64,000 bases of DNA from NCBI RefSeq assembly GCF_003268655.1, contig NZ_CP029642.1, forward strand, positions 3,782,001 through 3,846,000, given 5' to 3'. Shown here piece after piece: positions 1 through 8,800 of this stretch. This stretch comes from Arthrobacter dokdonellae. Lineage in GTDB: Bacteria; Actinomycetota; Actinomycetes; Actinomycetales; Micrococcaceae. Position 1 is the stretch's first letter. Each line of letters opens with the position of its first letter. Below the pieces are notes generated by a model, which was given only the letters and a program-made list of their open reading frames with translations, was not told the DNA's origin and made no database searches. A program made the position numbers and the translations under genes.

Positions 1-780
1 GGATCAAGCCGCGGCTACATGGACAGGCGGGAACGCGGCGTCGTCCACGTCATTGGGCTCGGGCGCACGGGTGCGGCGCTGGCACTGGCGCTGGCCAGCG
101 CGGGCGTGGGAACCGTCCTGCTCGAAGATGACAGTCCCGTCTCCGCGGTCGACGTCAGCCCCGGTTCATTCAGGCTCGCGGACATTGGCCTGCCGCGGTC
201 GGCCGCCGTCCGTAGGCACCTTTTGGCGCTGGATCCCCGCTGCCATGCGCATGTTGTGCACGCCGGCGGCTCCGGGGCGCCGGACATGCGTTGCCTGGAC
301 TTGGCCGTGGTGGTGGCCCACGACGCCGTCGGCGCGGCGACGTCGGCCCGCTTCATGAGCACCGACAGGCCCCACCTCGTCGTGCTGGTGCGGGAGCAGG
401 ACGGCGTTGTGGGGCCGCTGGTCCTGCCGGGCGACACAGCCTGTGCGGAGTGCGTGGAACGCCACCGCGGCGCCAACGATCCCTTATGGCTCCAGATGTG
501 CGAAGAGCTCGCGAAGGGCGGGGGGCCACTGCAGGAGCCGGGCGCGCAGCACGGCGGCCTGGAGGATGCCGCCCTGTCGACGGCCCTCGCCGGCACGGCG
601 GCCGCCCAGACACTGCTCTTCCTCGACGCCGTCAACCGGCCCAGCGCATGGTCCGCCGTCCTGACGTTCCACCGGGACAATGGCCGCTGGAGCAGGGAAG
701 AGTTCACGGCGCACCCGGGATGCGGCTGCCAGCTGCAGCGTCATGCGCTGGAGACGATCGCCAGAACGGCCTCGCCGTAG
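1..780 (+). CDS. ThiF-like (E1-type) protein, 5' end outside window
   Basis: The frame is open from base 1, so the true start probably lies upstream; the first in-window ATG is at base 19 and would give 253 residues. A Rossmann-type GLGRTG motif lies at residues 13-18 of that version. A CAEC pair near residue 142 and a late CGC near the C-terminus resemble the metal-binding cysteines of ThiF/MoeB-like adenylyltransferase folds. No clear catalytic adenylation motif is visible, so activity is uncertain. It converges on uvrD2 and their 3' ends overlap by about 40 bp. I infer a divergent ThiF-family protein of unknown substrate; its place next to uvrD2 gives no firm role. Confidence 0.6.
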   Translation, partial: GSSRGYMDRRERGVVHVIGLGRTGAALALALASAGVGTVLLEDDSPVSAVDVSPGSFRLADIGLPRSAAVRRHLLALDPRCHAHVVHAGGSGAPDMRCLDLAVVVAHDAVGAATSARFMSTDRPHLVVLVREQDGVVGPLVLPGDTACAECVERHRGANDPLWLQMCEELAKGGGPLQEPGAQHGGLEDAALSTALAGTAAAQTLLFLDAVNRPSAWSAVLTFHRDNGRWSREEFTAHPGCGCQLQRHALETIARTASP

Positions 781-2888
781 CGTTCCAGCTTCGACGGCCC
801 TACCCCCGGGAGCGCGGACAGCGCCTGCAGGTCTTCAGGAGCGGCCTCCGCAATGGCCATGAGCGTGGCGTCGGTGAACACCACGAACGCCGGCACTTCA
901 GCGCTGGCCGCCTCCTTCAGCCGCCAGGCCCGCAGTTCCTCAAAGACCGCTTCGTCGTACCCGGCCGGACAGGTGGAGCAGCGGCCCAGCTTGCGTTCGG
1001 CGCCGGTGGTGAGCACCTTGCCGCAGGCCCGGCACACGGACGGAGCTGCCGTCTTGCGGGGCTTTCGCGCGGTGGTCTGCCGCTGGCCGGCGGGGCCGCC
1101 GCCCGTGGAATTGGGACGCAGCCCGTCCAGGAAGCGCGACGGCCTGCGGTTTGCACGGCCGCCCGGCGTGCGGGCGGTGGACCAGGAAAAGTTCAGGAAT
1201 TCCCGCGCGCGGGTGACGCCCACGTACAGCAGCCGGCGTTCCTCATCCACGGTTTCGGGGGTGTCGGCGAAGGAGATGGGCATCAGGCCCTCACTCAGGC
1301 CCACCAGGAACACGGCATCCCATTCCAGGCCCTTGGCCGAGTGCAGCGAAGCCAGCGTCACCCCCTGCACGGTGGGCGCGTGCTGGGCGGAGGCGCGCTC
1401 GGTCAGCTCGGCGACGAAGTCCACCAGGGTAAAGGCGTGCTCGGGCGTGCTGCGGGAACCGACCAGGTCATCCGCCAGCGCCACCAGGGCCGAAAGTGAT
1501 TCCCACCGCTCGCGCACGGCACCGCCGCCGGTGGGCGCCTCGGCCTGCCAGCCCAGATTGCCCAGGATGTCGCGGACCAGCTGCCCCAGCGGCTCGTCCT
1601 CGGCCGCGCGGGACGCGGCCCGCAGCTGCAGGATGCCGTCGCGGACTTCCTTGCGGGCAAAGAACCGCTCCCCGCCGCGCAGCTGGTAGCCTACGCCGGC
1701 GCGGGACAGCGCCTGCTCATAGGCTTCGGACTGGCCGTTGGTGCGGAACAGGACCGCGATTTCGCTGGCCGGGGTCCCATGGTCAATGAGAATCTTGATA
1801 CGCGCGGCGACGGCGGCGGCCTCCGCCTCATCGTCGGAGCATTCAAGGAATTCGGGAGACGGGCCGCCGGGACGCTGGGCCAGCAGTTGCAGCGGCGCCG
1901 ACCACAGGGCGTCCGCCGCCAGGCCTCCGCTTCGCCGGTTGGCCAGCAGCGAGTTGGCCAAGCCCACCACCTGGGGCGTGGAACGGTAGTCGCGGACCAG
2001 CCGCACCACATTGGCCGCAGGGTAGCGCGCCGGGAAATCCAGCAGGTGCCGCGGGGTGGCGCCCGTGAAGGAGTAGATCGTCTGGCTGGCGTCGCCGACC
2101 ACGCACAGTTCCTCCCGGCCGCCCAGCCACAGGTCAAGCATGCGCTGCTGCAGCGGGGAAACGTCCTGGTACTCGTCCACCACAAAGTGCCGGTACTGGT
2201 CCCTGACGGTGGCCGCCACGCGCGCGTCCTCCTGCAGGATGCCGACGGTGATCAGCAGCACGTCCTCAAAGTCGATGAGGTTCCGGTCCGCCTTGACGTC
2301 TTCATACGCCTGGAAGAGGCGTCCGACGGCGACCGTGTCCAGGCCCCCCGGCTCGCCCCTGTCCTGGGCCTTGGCCAGATAGGTTTCCGGCGTCAGCATC
2401 GAGACCTTTGCCCATTCGACCTCGGCGGCGAGGTCGCGGATGGCGGCCCGGTCCGTGGGCAGGCGCAGCCTGCGGGCGGCCTCGCCAATGATCTGGGCCT
2501 TGTGCTCAAGCAGTCCCGGCAGCTGGCCGCCGACGGCGTGGGGCCAGAAATACTGCAGCTGGCGCAGCGCCGCGGCGTGGAAGGTACGGGCCTGCACGGT
2601 CCCGACGCCGAGATCGCGCAGCCGTGTGCGCATTTCCGCCGCAGCCCGGGCCGTGAAGGTGACGGCCAGGAGGCGGTTGGGATTGTAGACGCCGGTGTGC
2701 ACGCCGTAGGCGATCCGGTGGGTGATGGCGCGCGTCTTGCCGGTCCCGGCGCCCGCCAGGACACAGAGCGGCCCCGTCAACGTGGTGGCCACGGTGCGCT
2801 GCTCGTCGTCGAGCCCGGCCAGAATGCGTTCCTCGGCGGTGCGTTCGTCCATGACCGGCAGGCCGGTCATGCGTGGATCGTACGTCAC
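741..2888 (-). CDS. uvrD2: ATP-dependent DNA helicase UvrD2 (SF1A)
   Basis: 715 residues. The UvrD/PcrA core is plain: Walker A AGAGTGKT at residues 45-52, a DEYQD Walker B box near residue 240, QTIYSFTGA (motif III region), and LHSAKGLEWD and VGVTRA late motifs. The C-terminus carries two modules typical of actinobacterial UvrD2: four cysteines (CRACG...CSTC, about residues 619-640) and an HRDC domain ending in LPGVGPSKLERYGE. The family unwinds DNA 3'-5' in repair. The start ATG overlaps the nudC stop by four bases (ATGA), so the two are probably translationally coupled. The later in-frame ATG (MTGLP) is an alternative start. Confidence 0.93.
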   Translation of the reverse strand: MTYDPRMTGLPVMDERTAEERILAGLDDEQRTVATTLTGPLCVLAGAGTGKTRAITHRIAYGVHTGVYNPNRLLAVTFTARAAAEMRTRLRDLGVGTVQARTFHAAALRQLQYFWPHAVGGQLPGLLEHKAQIIGEAARRLRLPTDRAAIRDLAAEVEWAKVSMLTPETYLAKAQDRGEPGGLDTVAVGRLFQAYEDVKADRNLIDFEDVLLITVGILQEDARVAATVRDQYRHFVVDEYQDVSPLQQRMLDLWLGGREELCVVGDASQTIYSFTGATPRHLLDFPARYPAANVVRLVRDYRSTPQVVGLANSLLANRRSGGLAADALWSAPLQLLAQRPGGPSPEFLECSDDEAEAAAVAARIKILIDHGTPASEIAVLFRTNGQSEAYEQALSRAGVGYQLRGGERFFARKEVRDGILQLRAASRAAEDEPLGQLVRDILGNLGWQAEAPTGGGAVRERWESLSALVALADDLVGSRSTPEHAFTLVDFVAELTERASAQHAPTVQGVTLASLHSAKGLEWDAVFLVGLSEGLMPISFADTPETVDEERRLLYVGVTRAREFLNFSWSTARTPGGRANRRPSRFLDGLRPNSTGGGPAGQRQTTARKPRKTAAPSVCRACGKVLTTGAERKLGRCSTCPAGYDEAVFEELRAWRLKEAASAEVPAFVVFTDATLMAIAEAAPEDLQALSALPGVGPSKLERYGEAVLAIVSSA

Positions 2889-3925
2889 GCCGGGCCGCCC
2901 GTGGGTGCCTTGCCGGACGCGGCCGCTTCGGCCGGCCCCCGGCCGAAGCCCGAATCCGGGCGGGCGGGCCGCTCATGGTCCAGTGCATCGCCGGGTTCCA
3001 GAATGGTGCCGCCGTACCAGCGTTCGATGAGTGCGCGGGCAATGGAGAGCCGGCGGGAGATGACGGCCTCGCCGTTAAGGACAGCCGCCTGCAGGTCGCT
3101 GCGGCTGAACCAGCGCGCCTCCCGGACCTCGGTGCCGTCAGGCACGGCCACAGCGTCATCCGTGTAGGCGACGAAGCCGAGCATGAGCGAGCGCGGGAAC
3201 GGCCATGCCTGGGAACCCTCATAGTGGGTCGTGTGCAGGTGGACGCCCACTTCTTCGGCGATCTCGCGCACGGCGCCTTGTTCGGCGCTTTCACCGGCCT
3301 CAATGAACCCGGCCACGGTGGAGTAACGGTTGCTCTCCCACGCGAAATTGCTCGCGAGCAGGATTCTGTCGTCCGCGCCCACGATCGCGACGATGGCCGC
3401 GGGGTCCGTGCGCGGGAAGTGTTCGGATGCGTCGGCGGAGCAGCGACGCATCCAGCCCGAATGCTCCGGGGTGGTGGCCGCGCCGCACCGCGGACAGAAA
3501 CGATGGCTCAGGTGCCAGTTCGCCACGGCCTGCGCCTCGATGAAAATGGCGGCGTCAGCTGTCCGAAGCGAGTCGCCCACGTCCCGGTACCCGGAAAACG
3601 AGGTGCCCTCAGGCACCCAGGGAAGGTCCCCGGCGTCGTCCGCCAGCACCTTCAGGACAAGGTCGGTGCCGTCCGGCAGGTACGGCTCGGAACCTGGCAG
3701 CACGCGGCCGAGGTAGACGGTGACCGCGCCGGCGGGCAGGTGCCCGGCCGCCGCCGCGGGGTCAAGGTAGGCCAGGCCGGCGCCGCTGACCAGCGCCCGG
3801 CCGCCGCGGAAGAGGACGATGCGGTGGTTGGGACTGCCCTGCACCTGGTCCAGGAACCCGGAATCGCTGCGCTGTTCACAGTTTCTATCGAGCACGGCGG
3901 CGGGGGACGGCAAGGCTTGGATCAT
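2885..3925 (-). CDS. nudC: NAD(+) diphosphatase / NADH pyrophosphatase NudC
   Basis: 346 residues. The Nudix box fits G-x5-E-x7-REUXEEXGU exactly (GFIEAGESAEQG then REIAEEVGV). Just before it is the zinc-binding region (FCPRCG, then RRCSAD; the usual fourth cysteine is not obvious). The NADH signature is present as SQAWPFPRS, with Ala where Pro is usual. NudC cleaves NAD(H), and in other bacteria it also removes NAD caps from RNA. It is the first gene of a nudC-uvrD2 pair. The start codon lies 6 nt after a TACGGT -10 box, which suggests a leaderless mRNA. The last 30 residues are a Gly/Pro/Ala-rich tail. Confidence 0.92.
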   Translation of the reverse strand: MIQALPSPAAVLDRNCEQRSDSGFLDQVQGSPNHRIVLFRGGRALVSGAGLAYLDPAAAAGHLPAGAVTVYLGRVLPGSEPYLPDGTDLVLKVLADDAGDLPWVPEGTSFSGYRDVGDSLRTADAAIFIEAQAVANWHLSHRFCPRCGAATTPEHSGWMRRCSADASEHFPRTDPAAIVAIVGADDRILLASNFAWESNRYSTVAGFIEAGESAEQGAVREIAEEVGVHLHTTHYEGSQAWPFPRSLMLGFVAYTDDAVAVPDGTEVREARWFSRSDLQAAVLNGEAVISRRLSIARALIERWYGGTILEPGDALDHERPARPDSGFGRGPAEAAASGKAPTGGPA

Positions 3926-3931
3926 GGTTCT

Positions 3932-3937
3932 ACCGTA
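3932..3937 (-). promoter_or_regulatory. -10 box of nudC, leaderless configuration
   Basis: On the minus strand TACGGT is followed by six bases and then the nudC ATG. A transcript starting at the usual distance would begin at or next to the A of ATG. No Shine-Dalgarno sequence is present. Confidence 0.55.
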
Positions 3938-4079
3938 CGCAGTATGGACCGCTTTTTACATTCCAGGCCGTGAATCTGTGGACACCGGACCGGTCGCCGC
4001 CGGCACGGCATCTGGCGACTCGCCGCCGCAGCCGCAGACAGTTGCCAGCTTGGCACTCTACGGTGGAGGGGTGAGACGA

Positions 4080-5273
4080 ATGACTGCAATCGAACTGGCC
4101 GCCATCGCCAGCGCCGCCGTGCCCGGACTGAACGTGACGGCGTTTGGCCCCGAACCCGACGATGCAGCCGATTTCAGCTCCGCCCTGCTGGTGGATTCCG
4201 AGAACCGGCGTTGGCGGGTGCGCTCGCCGAAGCATGTTGAAGCCAGTGCCCGCCTGGAGACCGAACGCCAGGTCCTGAAGGCGTTCTCCCCCGCGATCAG
4301 GGCCGAGCTGCCGTTCCTGCTGCCCACGGTGGCCGGGACGGTCCGCCAGGGCGAACTCATCACCTTTGTGTATTCGCACATCGTCGGCAAACCGGAATCC
4401 ATTGAGGAATTGTCCTCGGGCGGCGCCGCCCTGGCGCTGGAAATCGGTGCCGCGATCGCTGCCATCCATGACCTTCCCCAAGAACTCGTCACCCGTGCCG
4501 ACCTGCCCAGCTACACCGCCAATGAGTTCAGGCAGCGCAAGCTCAACGAGCTGGACCAGGCCGCCACCACGGGCAAGATCCCCCCGTCGCTGCTGCTGCG
4601 CTGGGAACACGCCATGGAGGACGTGGCGCTGTGGCGCTTCAACGCCTCGGTGGTCCACGGTGATTTGCACGAAGACAACATTTTGTTGGACGGCCCCCGT
4701 GTCACGGCAGTCATGGGGTGGACCGATCTGCGGGTGGGCGACCCCGCGGACGACTTTGCCTGGCTCGTGGCCATCAACGACCCCGCGTTCGTGGACACCG
4801 TCATGCAGGCTTATGCTGCCGCGCGCCACGAGACCCCGGATCCGCACCTGCTGCGCCGTGCCGCGCTGAGCGCCGAATTTGCCTTGGCCCAGTGGCTGGT
4901 CAAGGGCGTCGCCGCGGATTCGGCCCGCATGGTGGCCGACGCCCAAGGCATGCTGGCCACGCTGAAAGCCGACATCGACACCCACGGCGGCCAGCCCATC
5001 AGCACCGAGCCTGCGCCGCTGGTCGAGGTCCCGGCTGCCGAGGTGCCAGCTGCCGAGGTCCCGTCCGGGACCAGGGATGACGCGGCCACGGGAACCATTC
5101 CCGTGGTCAAACCCGCCGCGACCGGGAACGACGCCGGTGCGGCGCCCGCCGTCGAACAGGCGACCACGGCGGGCGCCGCACCGGATGACCGCACTCCTGG
5201 AGCCGGCTCAGGTGAGGACCTCGACACGACGGCCATGAAGGTTATTCCGCTGAAGACTCCCCCGGGCACCTGA
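4080..5273 (+). CDS. Aminoglycoside/macrolide phosphotransferase-family protein
   Basis: 397 residues from ATG 4080, chosen because GGAGGGG ends 8 nt upstream; GTG 4071 is in frame but overlaps that site. The APH fold is shown by VVHGDLHEDN (catalytic loop HGDLxxxN) near residue 200, then GWTDLRVGDPADDFAWL. Where most APH enzymes have the metal-binding Asp (IDW) this protein has Gly (MGW), so either another Asp in DLRVGD takes over or activity is altered. The last 90 residues are an Ala/Pro/Glu-rich low-complexity tail with a VPAAE repeat. It is divergent from nudC. The substrate cannot be read from sequence; resistance should not be assumed. Confidence 0.75.
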   Translation: MTAIELAAIASAAVPGLNVTAFGPEPDDAADFSSALLVDSENRRWRVRSPKHVEASARLETERQVLKAFSPAIRAELPFLLPTVAGTVRQGELITFVYSHIVGKPESIEELSSGGAALALEIGAAIAAIHDLPQELVTRADLPSYTANEFRQRKLNELDQAATTGKIPPSLLLRWEHAMEDVALWRFNASVVHGDLHEDNILLDGPRVTAVMGWTDLRVGDPADDFAWLVAINDPAFVDTVMQAYAAARHETPDPHLLRRAALSAEFALAQWLVKGVAADSARMVADAQGMLATLKADIDTHGGQPISTEPAPLVEVPAAEVPAAEVPSGTRDDAATGTIPVVKPAATGNDAGAAPAVEQATTAGAAPDDRTPGAGSGEDLDTTAMKVIPLKTPPGT

Positions 5274-5297
5274 TCCGGGAGTTCCCCGACTCCTGCG

Positions 5298-5303
5298 TAC
5301 AAT
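5298..5303 (+). promoter_or_regulatory. -10 box TACAAT before lipoprotein gene, leaderless configuration
   Basis: TACAAT is separated by six bases from ATG 5310. No ribosome-binding site lies between. No convincing -35 hexamer is seen. Confidence 0.5.
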
Positions 5304-5309
5304 GTCCGC

Positions 5310-5792
5310 ATGGGGATGAGGCAATGCGCGCTTGCAGTCACGGGAACCCTTCTTGGCGGCGTCTTGGTGCTCACCGGCTGCACGGCACCGTCCTCCAGGC
5401 AAAGTCCGCCGCCGTTTGCCGAAACCCGACCATCCAATCTCACGGCGCCCCACGGGGCCATCATCTTCGAAGTCCAGAAATCCATGGTGGAAGGGTCCCA
5501 AACTCTTGGCACATTGCTGAGGCAGTACAGCGGCAAGGGGCCGGCGGTGCTGCACGTTCCACCACTCGCCAATGGCCAAAAACGCTTGGGTTTTACGGTT
5601 ATCTGCAGCGGCTCCAGTCAATGGACGGTTTCCGTTGACCAAGTGGGGCCGGGAGGATCTAGCGGCACCTGTTCCATGAAGGGTGGCATCAGCACGAGCT
5701 ACGCCCTCCCTGTGCCGACGAAGGAGAGCATCATCAAGGTCGCCGTAGCCGCAGACGCGGACGTCTGGGTCACGGTGTATTCCACGAAGTAG
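5310..5792 (+). CDS. Small secreted lipoprotein, function unknown
   Basis: 160 residues. The N-terminus is a lipoprotein signal peptide: a short positive region, a hydrophobic run (TGTLLGGVLVL), and the lipobox LTGC with Cys near residue 24, followed by a Ser/Pro-rich linker. The mature part shows no motif I recognise; it is Gly/Ser/Val-rich and probably beta-rich, ending TVYSTK. It presumably sits on the outer face of the membrane, attached through the lipidated Cys. It converges on adnB and is not part of the repair operon. Confidence 0.75.
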   Translation: MGMRQCALAVTGTLLGGVLVLTGCTAPSSRQSPPPFAETRPSNLTAPHGAIIFEVQKSMVEGSQTLGTLLRQYSGKGPAVLHVPPLANGQKRLGFTVICSGSSQWTVSVDQVGPGGSSGTCSMKGGISTSYALPVPTKESIIKVAVAADADVWVTVYSTK

Positions 5793-5798
5793 CGCCCT

Positions 5799-5814
5799 CG
5801 CCCGCTTTCGGGCG
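5799..5814. terminator. Short hairpin between convergent lipoprotein and adnB genes
   Basis: A 6-bp stem CGCCCG/CGGGCG with loop cttt lies directly after the lipoprotein stop and about 85 bp before the adnB stop. There is no T-run, so it is at best a weak or Rho-independent-like terminator. Confidence 0.35.
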
Positions 5815-5898
5815 CCATTGTACGGATATGGCAGGCAGCCGCGGATGCCTCCCACCGAATGTGCACAACCGGCGCAGGCGCCCCGGCCACCGGAGGGC

Positions 5899-8800
5899 TC
5901 AGTCACCGGGACTGTAGGCGCGGGTGACGATCGCCTCGAGTTCCTCCTTGCCTGCCAGGTCCACGGGCCGGATCAGCTTGTCCTGCCCGACGTAGTAGAA
6001 CGCTGCCCGGACCTGATCCAGCGGAACGCCTTTCAACCGGGACCAGGCCAACCTGTACACGGCCAGCTGCACGCCGCGCACCGCCAGCTGCGCCTTGGAC
6101 GGGACCTTGCCGGTCTTCCAGTCGATCAGGTCCCAGCCGCCGTCCTCGTCCCGGAAGACGGCGTCAATACGCCCCCGGACCACGACGTCGGCCACGCGCG
6201 TTTCGATGGGCACCTCCAGTTCCGCCGGGATCCGCCGGGCCCACGCCGAATTCTTGAACGTATCCTGCATGTCCGCCAGGCCGTAGGCCTCGTCAACGTG
6301 GGCATCCGCGCCGGGCGCCTCGTCGAGGTCCAGCTGGCCGGTGGCGCCAAAGTACTCCTCAATCCAGGCGTGGAACGCGGTGCCCCGGCGCGCGGCCATG
6401 CCCGGCTTGGTCGGCACGGGGCGGCGCATGGCCCGCGTGACCTTCTCCGCGTCCTCGCCCAACGCCACCAGGCGTGAGGCGGAAATGTGCGGCGGCAGCT
6501 CCACCCGCAGCTGGTCGGATTCCACCTTTTCCTGCGCGAGCAGCACGGCCGTTTCGCGGCCCCACCGCGGATTCGCCGCCAGGAAGGCGGATGTCCCGAC
6601 CTCATGTGGCATGGGCGCACCCGGGCGGGGGTTCCCTGGCCGAGGCACGAGGCTAGGGCCGGAGCGGTGGTTATCTCCAACCTCAACGACCGCGCTGCGG
6701 TGGTTATCTCCAACCTCAACGGAGGCGGCGCGGACTGCGGCGGCGGACGCCTCCACGTTGGCCCGCCGGCCCGCGCGGGCCGCGACGCCGGTGCGCCCGA
6801 GGATGGCGGGTCCGTTGAGGGGATCGTAGGGCCACTCCGCCGTTTCCTCCCCGGCGCTGACCGGGTTTTCGGCGCCCTCTTCGGGATCATCCACCCACGT
6901 ACCGACGCTGGCGGTCTGGGCGGCGCCCGAGGCCAGGGGCAGCAGCTCCGAGAGGAACAGCGACGGTTCCAGCGGCGCCTTGGCGCTCCCCCATACCGTG
7001 GAGCTGCACATCAAAAAGTCCCGTGACCGCGTGAACGCCACATAGGCCAGCCGGCGTTCCTCCTCCTCGGCATGGAGCTTCACGTCATCGGCGAAGAGTT
7101 TCTCATGCTCCAGGAGCGTCTTGAGGTCCGGCACGTTGGTGTCCCAGGCGGGGAGGTCCTCCCGGTCCCCGCGCAGCGGCCAGGGCAGCGATTTGGCGCC
7201 CGTGGTCCACCGGTCCGCCTTGGCGCTGGGGAAGGCCCCGGCGTTCAGGCCCGGCACAAAAACCACATCCCATTCCAACCCCTTGGAGGCGTGGACGGTC
7301 AGCAGCTGAACGGCGTCCGGGTTGGCCTCCACCGCGGCCAGTTCCAGGCCGCCCTCCTCGGCCTCCGCCGTCTCCAGCCAGGCCAAAAACGCCGTCAGGT
7401 CCACCCGTTCGGCCGCCTGCATGAACGTGGCCGCGGCGTCGGCAAAGGCGTCGAGGTTCCGCCTGGCGTGGTGGATGCTGGAGCCCGGCTTGGCGGCCAG
7501 CTCGATGTCCAGCAGCATGGTCCGCTCCACCGTACCGATCAAGTTGCTCAGGTCGTCGCCCACAAAGGTCCGCAGGAGCCGCAGTTCGTCGCGCAGGTCC
7601 AGCAGCCGCGTGCGCGCCGTGTCCGTCAGCGGCCGGGCGGCCTCGGGCCAAAACGTGGGGCTGAGGTAGTCCAGAGCCTCCACCAGGGAGGCGGAATCGA
7701 CGACGTCGGACGTCACCACCGCCTCTTCCGCCGCCCCGGGCGCCTCCCCGGCGTCCAGACGGTCTGGCCCCGGCCCGCCGCCCTCCAGCACCGCGGCGTC
7801 AAAGACCAGGCGGTTCCTGGCCGCCCACTCGCGACGCCGGGCCAGGTACCGGGACCAGTCGGCAAAGGCCATCAGGTCGGCCGGGCCAATCCGCCACCGG
7901 GCACCGGTCAGCAGCCGCATGAGCGAATCCGAGCGCCCGGGATCGGCGATGACCCGTAGCGTGGCTACGAGGTCCACAATTTCCGGCGTGGACAGCAGGC
8001 CGCCCAGGCCGACGATCTCGTACGGGATGCCGCGGGCGTCAAACACCGACTGGAACGTGGCGAACTGCGCGCGCCGGCGGCACAGCACGGACACCGTCAT
8101 GGCACCCAGGGCGCCGCGGCGGGAGGTGAAGTCCCCCTTCCTGTCCAGGATTTCCGCGGCCACGGCCTCCGCCTCCGCCAGTTCGGTGTCGAAGCGGGCC
8201 AGCACCACCTCCCCGTCCGGCGCATTGGGCCTTTCGCGCAGCGGCGACACCACCACGCGCGGCCCGGCCGCGGCGCGCTCCGCCCCGGTCAGCCCGGCCG
8301 CGAGCCGGACGTTGGCCTTGCGTTCCTGCGCGGCCGTGAGCTCGGCGGACATGACGTTGGCGGCGGAGAGGATGTGCGCGGAGTTGCGCCACGCAATGGT
8401 GAGCTCGGCTGTCGGCGCCCAGCCGCCGTCGTCCTTGACAAAGATTTCCGGGAAGCGGAACAGCTGGCCGGCGGAGGCGCCGCGGAAGCCGTAGATGGAC
8501 TGGTGGGGATCGCCGACGGCGGTGACGGGGTGGCCGCCGCCGAACAGCTGGGCGAAGAGCTGCAGCTGGGCGTGGGAGGTGTCCTGGAATTCGTCCAGCA
8601 GCACCACCTTGAAGCGCTGGCGCTCCGTCTCCCCGGCATGGGGGACATCCCGCGCAATCCTGGCGGCCAGCGCCACGAGGTCGCCGTAGTCCAAGGCATT
8701 GCGGCGCCGCTTGGCCTCGGCGTAGCGCTGGACCAGGTCCACCACGGTGCCGCGGGTGCGCAGGACGTCCAGCAACTTCCCGGCGGCCTGGGTGCGCGTC

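Noticed and set aside
3819..4079. Extended N-terminus of the phosphotransferase
   Set aside because: The upstream frame runs across the divergent nudC promoter and lacks family similarity; GGAGGGG supports ATG 4080.
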